From contig LOCH01000164.1 in assembly GCA_001516765.1 (NCBI GenBank), forward strand, positions 1 to 13,172: a DNA stretch of 13,172 nucleotides. The letters run 5' to 3'. The stretch is from Vulcanisaeta sp. MG_3. Its GTDB lineage: Archaea; Thermoproteota; Thermoprotei; Thermoproteales; Thermocladiaceae. Position numbers and translations under genes: made by a program. Below are positions 1-5,776 of the stretch, in pieces. The notes beneath the pieces were generated by a model. It saw nothing but the letters and a program-made list of their open reading frames with translations. It did no database searches and was not told the DNA's origin. Positions within the stretch are counted from its first letter, which is position 1. Every line of letters starts with the position of its first letter.

Positions 1-38
1 TCCCCTTCGATATAATAACCAGGTACTTAAGGCGATAG

Positions 39-46
39 TTTAAATA
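39..46 (+). promoter_or_regulatory. TATA box of the moaC-type gene
   Basis: The motif TTTAAATA is centred about 29 bases before the ATG at 72, the archaeal TATA-to-start distance expected for a leaderless or nearly leaderless mRNA. A second AT-rich motif on the opposite strand near 9-20 could serve a gene running left out of the window, but that cannot be tested here. Bases 1-38 show no coding signal that I can support. Confidence 0.6.
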
Positions 47-71
47 TGCGTAATATTGAGTATTTCCCATA

Positions 72-1055
72 ATGTCAGTTAAGATGATAGATATAACCAG
101 TAAGGAGCCCGTCTATAGGGAAGCGGTGGCCAGGGGTTTCCTCAAGGTTGATGAGGATACAATGAGTGATTTAATCAATAACGGTGTTAGCGGTCTTGGT
201 AATGCTGCATCAATAGCGAAGATTACGGCAATAAATGCCGTGAAAACCGCGTGGAGGTACATACCACTCCTCCACCCAATACCCATAACCTACGTGGAGG
301 CTAGGGTTCATTATGAGAAGGATGGCATTGAAATGGCCGTACTAGCTAGGACAAGGGCACAGACCGGTGTTGAGATGGATGCCTTGTTTGGATTGTTCAC
401 GGGACTCCTGGCTGCCTGGAACACGATCAAGGGTTGCAGCAGGACATGCACCCCTGAGTGGGTCACCAATTTCATGGGTAAGAAGGTGCAAACCTGCGGC
501 TCAAGCCGTGTTGACGGTATGTTCGATATAAGGGTTGTTAATAAGGTCAAGTCTGAGGATAGTGTTGGTCTTGGCATTGAGGATTTCGTGGACAATGCCA
601 ATGGGCCGCCAATCGTTACAATGTTCGATGTAACCACGGAACCCACGTACTACGGTGAAGCATCGGCTAAGGGATTCATAAGGCTTAGGGAGGAGACCGT
701 GGAGCTCATTAGGCAGGGTAAGGTTGAGAAGGGTGATGTAATCACGGTTTCTAAGACGGCTGCAATAGTGGCTGCCAAGAAGGCATGGGAGATATTACCC
801 CTCGTGCATCTAAACTACCTGACATACGTCAATGTGGATGCTAGAGTTATTGAGGATGGCGTCGAAATCGCTGTCGACACGCGCAATGTGTCTAATACGG
901 GTTCAGCCATGGAGGCTGTGTTCGCCACGGGTGTGGCATTACTGACTGTTTGGGATATGGTTAAGAAATATGAGAAGGATGAGAAGGGTCAATACCCCCA
1001 TACCGTGATTAGGGAGATTAAGGTGTTGAAGGCTTTGAAAACTCCAGCTGTTTAA
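72..1055 (+). CDS. moaC: Tandem double-domain MoaC (cyclic pyranopterin monophosphate synthase)
   Basis: MoaC converts 3',8-cyclo-7,8-dihydro-GTP, made by MoaA, into cyclic pyranopterin monophosphate for molybdenum or tungsten cofactor. Single-domain MoaC is about 160 residues; this 327-residue protein carries two copies, roughly residues 5-160 and 184-320. Each copy has the opening MIDIT or MFDVT strand, the helix before the LLHP or LVHL segment, and the TG(V/S)(E/A)M(D/E)A helix. In E. coli numbering, copy 1 keeps R26 (R16), H77-P78 (H68-P69), E112 (E101) and K131 (K120), but has L42 for K51 and N117 for D128. Copy 2 keeps K51 (K220), H77 (H246), E114 (E281), D128 (D295) and K131 (K298), but has G195 for R26, L247 for P78 and A279 for E112. 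Copy 1 also has an insert with cysteines 122, 126 and 142. The GGKSG tail is absent. Family assignment is firm; activity as a pseudo-dimer is inference. Confidence 0.9.
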   Translation: MSVKMIDITSKEPVYREAVARGFLKVDEDTMSDLINNGVSGLGNAASIAKITAINAVKTAWRYIPLLHPIPITYVEARVHYEKDGIEMAVLARTRAQTGVEMDALFGLFTGLLAAWNTIKGCSRTCTPEWVTNFMGKKVQTCGSSRVDGMFDIRVVNKVKSEDSVGLGIEDFVDNANGPPIVTMFDVTTEPTYYGEASAKGFIRLREETVELIRQGKVEKGDVITVSKTAAIVAAKKAWEILPLVHLNYLTYVNVDARVIEDGVEIAVDTRNVSNTGSAMEAVFATGVALLTVWDMVKKYEKDEKGQYPHTVIREIKVLKALKTPAV

Positions 1056-1057
1056 TG

Positions 1058-1746
1058 TTAATTATAAACCTCCTTAATTACCCGTTCAACTTCTTCAATA
1101 TCCTTCACGGTATCAACGGACTTCCAATAAACATCCCTATAAACAATGCCCTTAATCCTCCTCTCATTAGCAAGCTTTGGGAACGCGGTCACCTCAATAT
1201 CACCCTTATCGGGTAAGTACCTAAACACCTCCTTTGTGAACGCGTAGACGCCAGCATTAATTAGATAATCGAGCAATGGCTTTTCCCTAAACTCGGTTAT
1301 GAAGCCATTATGATCAACATGCACTATGCCGTAGGGGCTCCTCATGGGGACCAGGGCTATTGTGGCTGTGATCTCTTCATTCAATTCATCTATTAACGGC
1401 TTTATAGATAGGTTGGTGATTATGTCACCGTTGAGTACGATGAATACCTCATCCTCAAGGAACTTCATGGCGTTCTTGATGGCACCACCCGTACCGAGGG
1501 GCTCCTCCTCAACGCTATAGAAAAGCCTAACACCAAACCTGGAACCATCACCCATAACCTCGAAGACCTTAGTCCTCAAGTAACCCACGGCAAGCACTAT
1601 ATCCTTAATGCCCTGCTTACTCAACCACTCAATCTGCCACTGGAGAATTGGTTTACCACCAACTTCCACCAGGGGTTTTGGCCTATCCAACGTCAGGGTG
1701 CAAGCCTTTTTCCAAACCCACCGGCTAGTATTAGTGCCCTTACCAT
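1058..1746 (-). CDS. Sugar-phosphate nucleotidylyltransferase, frame disrupted near its N-terminus
   Basis: This is a member of the NTP_transferase family (glucose-1-phosphate thymidylyl- or mannose-1-phosphate guanylyltransferase-like), which joins an NTP and a sugar 1-phosphate to give a nucleotide sugar. Reading from ATG 1746 gives MVRALILAGGFGKRLAP, then TGA (1695-1693). The rest of the signature, LTLDRPKP, continues in the -1 frame and runs to the TAA at 1058. One extra C in the CCC at 1698-1696 would restore a 229-residue protein of normal length with GGFGKRLAP-LTLDRPKPL. Downstream are an NGD segment in VLNGDI (metal and nucleotide site), an FREKP loop and a C-terminal W-K-SVDT. A TATA box about 28 bases before 1746 supports that start. 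A TTG start at 1690 would give 210 residues without the phosphate-binding GGxGxR loop, probably inactive. The cause may be a sequencing error, a real mutation, or programmed -1 frameshifting. The sugar is unknown. Confidence 0.8.
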
Positions 1747-1770
1747 GTATACCGAATAAGCGTTATTAGG

Positions 1771-1778
1771 TTAATTAA
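1771..1778 (-). promoter_or_regulatory. TATA-like box of the nucleotidylyltransferase gene
   Basis: Read on the minus strand, AGTTAATTAACC is centred about 28 bases before the ATG at 1746. It fits transcription from that ATG rather than from the TTG at 1690, which would leave an unusually long leader for this window. Confidence 0.5.
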
Positions 1779-1867
1779 CTTTAACCTCATCAAGGTATGC
1801 ACACCCTATAGCTGGTTACAGAGGTGAAGCTACATGCGGTATCTCTTTCATAAACTCTAATTTGAAG

Positions 1868-1879
1868 TTAAATTTATTA
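1868..1879 (+). promoter_or_regulatory. TATA box of ribB
   Basis: TTAAATTTATTA is centred 28-30 bases before the ATG at 1904. No Shine-Dalgarno motif lies between, so the gene is probably leaderless. Confidence 0.55.
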
Positions 1880-1903
1880 CTTAAACCTTAGGTTTATGAA
1901 GTT

Positions 1904-2584
1904 ATGATCGAGAGGGCAATGGAATTGTTAAGGCAGGGTAAGATCATATTCATACATGACTCAGACGATAGGGAGAACGAGGTCGATGCCGTGATAAGGG
2001 CTGATTACGTAACACCATCAGTAATAACCTGGATGAGGCACAGGGCCGGCGGTCTTATATGCTTCGTTACTGAGGACTCGATAGGTAGACAGTTGGGACT
2101 TCAATTCATGAGTGAAATGCTTCGTAATGTGGGCTTTGACGGCCTCGTTAAAAGACCTAGTTATGGAGATGATCCGGCGTTCTCCATATACGTAAATCAT
2201 GTTAAGACAAGGACGGGGATTAGGGATAGGGATAGGGCGATGACTATAACGAGGCTCGCGGAAATAGTAAAGATGGTGATAGATGGAAAAGTTAACGAGG
2301 CAAGGAAGGTATTTTATGAGGAGTTTTACGCACCAGGTCACGTACCAATACTACTCGGTAGAGTCGGACGTAGGTTTGGTCACACGGAGCTTTCGTTAAT
2401 ATTAGCTAAATTATCTAATGTACCACCATCCCTCGTCATAGTCGAGATGCTGAGTGATGATGGTGGAGCAATGGCTAAAGGTGATGTTGAGAATATAGCT
2501 AAATCACTTGGTACCGTGGTTGTGGATGGTGATGAAATAATAATGAGGGCCAAGGTAGAGGGTATAATTAATAGTACACCTTAA
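1904..2584 (+). CDS. ribB: 3,4-dihydroxy-2-butanone 4-phosphate synthase
   Basis: RibB converts ribulose 5-phosphate to 3,4-dihydroxy-2-butanone 4-phosphate and formate, supplying the four-carbon unit of riboflavin, in the cytoplasm. The 226 residues match a stand-alone RibB domain with no GTP cyclohydrolase II fusion. Visible motifs in order are DDRENEVD at 21-28 (metal and substrate acidic loop; E24 and E26), TGIRDRDRAMTI at 104-115, PGHVP at 144-148, the catalytic-region GHTEL at 159-163 and an E181 segment followed by DDGGAMA. Bacterial enzymes usually read ENEGD where this has ENEVD, a mild difference. The ATG at 1904 is preferred because an upstream ATG at 1896 runs into a stop after three codons. 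Neighbours are the divergent nucleotidylyltransferase and cren7, both with their own promoters, so no operon is indicated. Confidence 0.93.
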   Translation: MIERAMELLRQGKIIFIHDSDDRENEVDAVIRADYVTPSVITWMRHRAGGLICFVTEDSIGRQLGLQFMSEMLRNVGFDGLVKRPSYGDDPAFSIYVNHVKTRTGIRDRDRAMTITRLAEIVKMVIDGKVNEARKVFYEEFYAPGHVPILLGRVGRRFGHTELSLILAKLSNVPPSLVIVEMLSDDGGAMAKGDVENIAKSLGTVVVDGDEIIMRAKVEGIINSTP

Positions 2585-2614
2585 TTTTATACCTAAGGAA
2601 GTCTAACATAACGT

Positions 2615-2620
2615 ATTTTT
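2615..2620 (+). terminator. Possible T-run terminator after ribB
   Basis: A short run of T (ATTTTT) lies about 30 bases after the ribB stop in an AT-rich gap. Archaeal termination commonly uses T-runs without a hairpin, but this one is short, so the call is tentative. The rest of the 220-base gap up to cren7 shows only the cren7 promoter. Confidence 0.3.
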
Positions 2621-2765
2621 CTCGTATTACTATCGTCCCTAACGGCTTGATATTGTTTAACCTCGCCTTTTCATAATTATCGTATTATTTGACATTTATT
2701 AAGAAATAATGCTAAGTTTGGCGTATTGATACCGATATATTTGTCCGTTGCATTTCCAAGCGATG

Positions 2766-2775
2766 TTTTTAAATA
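2766..2775 (+). promoter_or_regulatory. TATA box of cren7
   Basis: TTTTTAAATA is centred about 34 bases before the ATG at 2805 and 25 before an in-frame TTG at 2796. It therefore fits a transcript starting near 2797, with either a leaderless TTG or a very short leader before the ATG. Confidence 0.6.
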
Positions 2776-2804
2776 CTCCCGAATTATGAGCTTTATTGAC
2801 CAAT

Positions 2805-2996
2805 ATGGTCTCGCTAGAGGATCTGGCTAAGAGGGAATATGAGGTGGAGGGTAGGAAGTTGAAGCCTACGAAGGTTTGGAAGGTGCAGCCTAAGGGTAGG
2901 AAGGGTTTTGTGATGGCGTTGTTCAAGACGCCAGATGGTAAGACTGTTAGGAAGGTAATAGCGAAGGTAGACGAACAAGGAAACATAATAACCTAA
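2805..2996 (+). CDS. cren7: Chromatin protein Cren7
   Basis: Cren7 is a small, basic, abundant crenarchaeal protein with an SH3-like barrel that binds the DNA minor groove, bends DNA and compacts the chromosome. The protein is 63 residues from ATG 2805 (66 from the in-frame TTG at 2796), against about 60 in Sulfolobus. The core [12 protein letters not shown], then [14 protein letters not shown], matches the Sulfolobus Cren7 core with its W26, PKGRKG loop, LFK strand and P-x-GK turn. At positions known to contact DNA in Sulfolobus Cren7, L28 is replaced by V and V36 by F. The N-terminal stretch is more acidic ([13 protein letters not shown]) than in Sulfolobus. The coding strand is strikingly purine-rich and is followed by a G-free 3' region. 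The gene has its own promoter and no operon partner. ATG was chosen because it puts the conserved Trp at about the usual distance from the N-terminus. Confidence 0.9.
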   Translation: MVSLEDLAKREYEVEGRKLKPTKVWKVQPKGRKGFVMALFKTPDGKTVRKVIAKVDEQGNIIT

Positions 2997-3000
2997 ACAA

Positions 3001-3060
3001 AACAAAAACAAACCAAAAATCAAAATTAAAAATAAAACCTTTCTTTTTCCCTTTTATTTC
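3001..3060. terminator. Bidirectional hairpin-free terminator between cren7 and the aminotransferase gene
   Basis: Between two convergent genes the plus strand changes from A-rich (3001-3037) to pyrimidine-rich with several T-runs (3038-3060). Rightward transcripts from cren7 meet the T-runs at 3041-3057. Leftward transcripts from the aminotransferase read the A-tracts as long T-rich runs. Archaeal RNA polymerase terminates at T-rich tracts, so this block plausibly stops both. No inverted repeat is seen. Confidence 0.6.
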
Positions 3061-3083
3061 ACAGCACTACACTCCTTTAATAC

Positions 3084-4310
3084 TCATCGCCTATAGTATG
3101 TAAGTACACGCTTTATTGCCTTAGCCGTGTCCACGGCATCCTCCTCCGTGTATAATGGCCCTATCAAAATCGATACGATGCGCTCCGCTGCCCACTCGGC
3201 ATTAGGCAATGGTTTGTACGTGACTTTCCTGCCGTAGTATGGGCATGACCAGGGGCAACCCTTCCCGTGATCAGCCATGTTTAGTATTATTGGTTCCTTA
3301 TGCAGGGGTATTGGGTATGCCACCGTAGCTGCCTCGATACCCTCAGCCCTCAATGCATTCACAACCCTATCTCTACCAACCCTTATCTTCTCCAGGTTTA
3401 GTATTATTTGGAATAGGTGCCACGCATGCCTGATGTACGGCTTAGGGCGTGGGAACTGTACCAGGTCGTTCTCGATATACTCGAGCTCCTCCATTAATAC
3501 CTTCGAAAACATCTCCTTGCGCCTTATTATCTCCTCAATCCTCTTCAATTGTGAATAACCAAGGGCTGCCTGAAACTCGGTCATCCTATAGTTATAGCCC
3601 AGCAATTCGTAGTAATACTTGCCAGTCTCACCATGACTCCTCAACAACCTAGCCCTCCTAGCCACATCATCGTTGTTCGTAACGACAGCGCCACCCTCTC
3701 CCGTCGTTATTGTTTTTGTGGGATAGAAACTAAGTGTTCCGACATCACCAATAGAACCAACGAAACTGCCCCTGTACATGGCACCGAGCGCCTGTGCTGT
3801 ATCCTCAATGACGTATAATCCCCTCTCCTTTGCGATCTTCATTATCTCATCCATCTCGGCTGGGTAACCAGCCAGGTGAACTACGATGATAGCTTTAGTT
3901 CTATCAGTAATGGCTTCCTCGATCGAGGCTGGGCTTATGTTCAGGGTCTCCCTATCAATATCCGCAAAGATGGGGATTGCATTGGAATGTAGTATTGTTG
4001 TTACTGATGCAGCGAATGTTAGGGGTGTTGTGATCACCTCATCCCCAGGTCCAATGCCGAGGGCCTTTAGTGCTACGTGTAGTGCTGCTGTGCCGTTTGA
4101 AACAGTTACCGCATACTTAACGCCTAAGTACTTACTTAGTTCTTGCTCAAGGGCGGTATTCCACCTACCACCAATTGCAGATAATTGCCCCGACTTAAGC
4201 GCATCAACGACCAACTCGATATCCTCATCGGTTATCCACGGCCGATAACGAAGGGGTGATTTACCATCCCTAATTGGTTTCCCACCCTCAATTGCAGGTA
4301 ATTCGTTCAT
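3084..4310 (-). CDS. DegT/DnrJ/EryC1/StrS family PLP-dependent sugar aminotransferase
   Basis: Enzymes of this family transfer an amino group, usually from glutamate, to a keto-sugar nucleotide to make amino sugars for glycans. A few act on other substrates. The 408 residues are full length for the family. Visible features are SNGTAAL at 71-77 (cofactor phosphate binding), EDTAQALGA at 169-177 with D170 facing the pyridine nitrogen, and DVGTLSFYPTK at 189-199 with K199 as the expected Schiff-base lysine, followed by GEGGAVV. The C-terminal part has an insert with a CPWSCP motif (C352, C356) before the usual AAERIVSI helix. The ATG at 4310 sits about 30 bases from a TATA box. It is not in an operon: the next gene upstream starts with its own ATG at 4788 and ends 44 bases away. 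The damaged nucleotidylyltransferase nearby could belong to the same glycan pathway, but they are not co-transcribed. The substrate cannot be read from the sequence. Confidence 0.9.
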   Translation of the reverse strand: MNELPAIEGGKPIRDGKSPLRYRPWITDEDIELVVDALKSGQLSAIGGRWNTALEQELSKYLGVKYAVTVSNGTAALHVALKALGIGPGDEVITTPLTFAASVTTILHSNAIPIFADIDRETLNISPASIEEAITDRTKAIIVVHLAGYPAEMDEIMKIAKERGLYVIEDTAQALGAMYRGSFVGSIGDVGTLSFYPTKTITTGEGGAVVTNNDDVARRARLLRSHGETGKYYYELLGYNYRMTEFQAALGYSQLKRIEEIIRRKEMFSKVLMEELEYIENDLVQFPRPKPYIRHAWHLFQIILNLEKIRVGRDRVVNALRAEGIEAATVAYPIPLHKEPIILNMADHGKGCPWSCPYYGRKVTYKPLPNAEWAAERIVSILIGPLYTEEDAVDTAKAIKRVLTYYRR

Positions 4311-4334
4311 TTAAAACAACAGCATGACTTGGCA

Positions 4335-4346
4335 TTATAAATATTA
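4335..4346 (-). promoter_or_regulatory. TATA box of the DegT-type aminotransferase gene
   Basis: On the minus strand ATAATATTTATA is centred about 30 bases before the ATG at 4310. It overlaps the tail end of the gap after the YkgJ-like gene, giving the aminotransferase its own transcript. Confidence 0.55.
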
Positions 4347-4353
4347 TCGTGCC

Positions 4354-4788
4354 TTAATGAACCTTAACCCTAATCCTGTATAGCCTTGATAATGCTTCCT
4401 CCAGTGCCCTGGTTTCGTCAGGGAAATTCTCGAGACCCAAAACCTCACCGGAGTTTATCATGTCATTAACCCACCTGCACTCCTTAGATATTAGTACCTC
4501 GCCAGTGTTTGGGTTGTAGAGTAGTGGGTACATTTTACAGGATAGTGGTTTCATGGAATGTATCGTGCATGCCCTACTCTCCTTATCGTAAAATGGGCAG
4601 TAACCCTTAATCAACCACCTATAAACCCTGACACCATTGATTGACAACTCACGATACCTAATTTCGAAACCCCTATTTTTAGCTAGCGTTTTAACTCTTG
4701 TTAATTCCTCTTCAAAGAGTATTGGGCCCCTCTCCTCATTATCAAAGTAACAGCACTCATCGCACCTAAGGCACTGAAACAACTTCAT
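4354..4788 (-). CDS. YkgJ-type CxxCxxCC metal-binding protein
   Basis: This small cytoplasmic protein belongs to the YkgJ/UPF0153 family, thought to bind zinc or an iron-sulfur cluster through a cysteine cluster; the role is not known. In its 144 residues the N-terminus reads FQCLRCDECCYF (C6, C9, C12, C13). The second half has the family signature: C64-P, C74, H77, P81, C84 and Y87-P88, with a further C104. The gene follows the IF-2B-like gene with a one-base overlap (TAATG), so the two are translationally coupled. A GGTGA motif 6 bases before the ATG is the one clear Shine-Dalgarno site in the window, as expected for an internal cistron. The family assignment is firm; any enzymatic role, and any partnership with the IF-2B-like protein, is inference. 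Confidence 0.85.
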   Translation of the reverse strand: MKLFQCLRCDECCYFDNEERGPILFEEELTRVKTLAKNRGFEIRYRELSINGVRVYRWLIKGYCPFYDKESRACTIHSMKPLSCKMYPLLYNPNTGEVLISKECRWVNDMINSGEVLGLENFPDETRALEEALSRLYRIRVKVH

Positions 4789-5648
4789 TATTGTTCACCA
4801 AGGTTGAGTACATTATTTATGAACGCTTCCCTCAGGCTCTCAATATCCTCGGCCCTCGGTCTCTTAATAACACCAACATCGGTTATTAAGTAATCCACCA
4901 AGTCAAAGGGTACCCTATCGAACAATGGAACCTCAATTGTCATGTCACCAATGACCTCACTAACCGTGTAAACCTCACCAACACCGCCGGTTGCGGCTTT
5001 ATAGGACTCGGCAATAACTATTGTTTCAACATCGAACCTTCGGGCTGTGATGAGTAGGGTCTCCGTGCCGACCTTATTGAGGAAGTAACCATCGGCATAC
5101 AGTCCATCGGCACCAACGATAGCGTAGTCAATCCCCCTTTTAATGAAGCTCGCTATTGCTGAGTCAGGTATTGGCTTGATGGTATTCACAAGGCTTGAGT
5201 AATCACTAATAGCTTGTGAAACTTCATTACCAGGTCTTGATTCCATTATGAACAGTGATTCGAAGCATTTACCCCATTGCGCCAGTGCTGTCTTAACGGC
5301 TGAACTATAGCTAATTGTTATGGCGCTGGATCCGCATTTAATGGCATGCTTATTCAACTGCCCAACTAACCTACTCTGTATCTTTGAGTATTCCTCCTTC
5401 AACCTACTGACCACATCATTGATATTAAAGCCCCTATTAAGCGCCTGGTCAATTATGTACGCGAGGTTCGCTAATGATGCCATCCCAGGTCTAATACTCC
5501 TTAACCTATTAACCAAGGCCTTGATCTCATCCTCACCAAACCCACTGCTTAGTGCCAAACTCACTGCCTCAATGCCCTTCAGGAAATACCAAGAGGCTCC
5601 ATGAACCCTATCCTCCCTTAACTCCCTTAATAGTACGTCGATACCCAT
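4788..5648 (-). CDS. IF-2B alpha/beta/delta-related protein (ribose-1,5-bisphosphate isomerase/MtnA superfamily)
   Basis: The superfamily includes eIF2B regulatory subunits, methylthioribose-1-phosphate isomerase (MtnA) and archaeal ribose-1,5-bisphosphate isomerase. From ATG 5648 the protein has 286 residues. Motifs in order are DRVHGAS at 13-19, a RPG-x-ASLAN segment at 53-61, ESRPGNE at 136-142, VGADGLYADG at 178-187 with D181 matching the acidic catalytic residue of the isomerases, and NKVGT at 191-195. Where isomerases carry a catalytic Cys (a THCN-like segment), this protein has ITISYSSAV, closer to the eIF2B THSYS form. A classical isomerase role is therefore doubtful. An in-frame GTG at 5696 would add 16 residues, but the TATA box would then lie inside the gene, so ATG 5648 is preferred. 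It is the first gene of an operon with the YkgJ-like gene and divergent from the DUF89 gene. Confidence 0.8.
   Translation of the reverse strand: MGIDVLLRELREDRVHGASWYFLKGIEAVSLALSSGFGEDEIKALVNRLRSIRPGMASLANLAYIIDQALNRGFNINDVVSRLKEEYSKIQSRLVGQLNKHAIKCGSSAITISYSSAVKTALAQWGKCFESLFIMESRPGNEVSQAISDYSSLVNTIKPIPDSAIASFIKRGIDYAIVGADGLYADGYFLNKVGTETLLITARRFDVETIVIAESYKAATGGVGEVYTVSEVIGDMTIEVPLFDRVPFDLVDYLITDVGVIKRPRAEDIESLREAFINNVLNLGEQ
4795..4799 (-). promoter_or_regulatory. Shine-Dalgarno site of the YkgJ-like gene
   Basis: The minus strand reads GGTGA, then six bases, then the ATG at 4788. It lies inside the end of the upstream coding region and fixes the start of the second cistron. The other genes here seem to be leaderless and show no such motif. 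Confidence 0.7.
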
Positions 5649-5674
5649 TATACACCATATCGAAGATAAAGGGG

Positions 5675-5684
5675 TTATTAAAAA
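5675..5684 (-). promoter_or_regulatory. TATA box of the IF-2B-like operon
   Basis: TTTTTAATAA on the minus strand is centred about 31 bases before ATG 5648. It argues against the longer GTG start at 5696. Confidence 0.5.
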
Positions 5685-5742
5685 CTCATTCCGCACGGCT
5701 TATGATGATGACGTGGTTAATCATACTAAATAATTACTACCA

Positions 5743-5754
5743 ATATATTTATTA
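5743..5754 (+). promoter_or_regulatory. TATA box of the DUF89 gene
   Basis: ATATATTTATTA is centred about 29 bases before the ATG at 5777, with no Shine-Dalgarno motif between. The 128-base gap at 5649-5776 thus holds two divergent promoters. Confidence 0.6.
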
Positions 5755-5776
5755 ACTAACTATTTATCAATCGCCA

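Noticed and set aside
311..646. 111-codon open frame on the minus strand
   Set aside because: Fully antisense to the MoaC coding region; no motif.
1058..1690. Nucleotidylyltransferase as a normal 210-residue gene starting with TTG at 1690
   Set aside because: The missing N-terminal signature is encoded just upstream in another frame, and the promoter fits ATG 1746; a TTG start would leave out the nucleotide-binding loop.
3886..4248. 120-codon open frame on the plus strand
   Set aside because: Antisense to the conserved PLP aminotransferase, with low-complexity Ser/Ala/Val content and no family motif or promoter.
4788..5696. Assignment of the IF-2B-like protein as ribose-1,5-bisphosphate isomerase or MtnA, with a GTG start at 5696
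   Set aside because: The catalytic cysteine segment is not present, and the TATA box at 5675-5684 falls inside the longer frame.
5702..5760. Possible C/D box guide RNA starting at ATGATGA
   Set aside because: No matching D box (CTGA) at a suitable distance; the region is explained by two divergent promoters.
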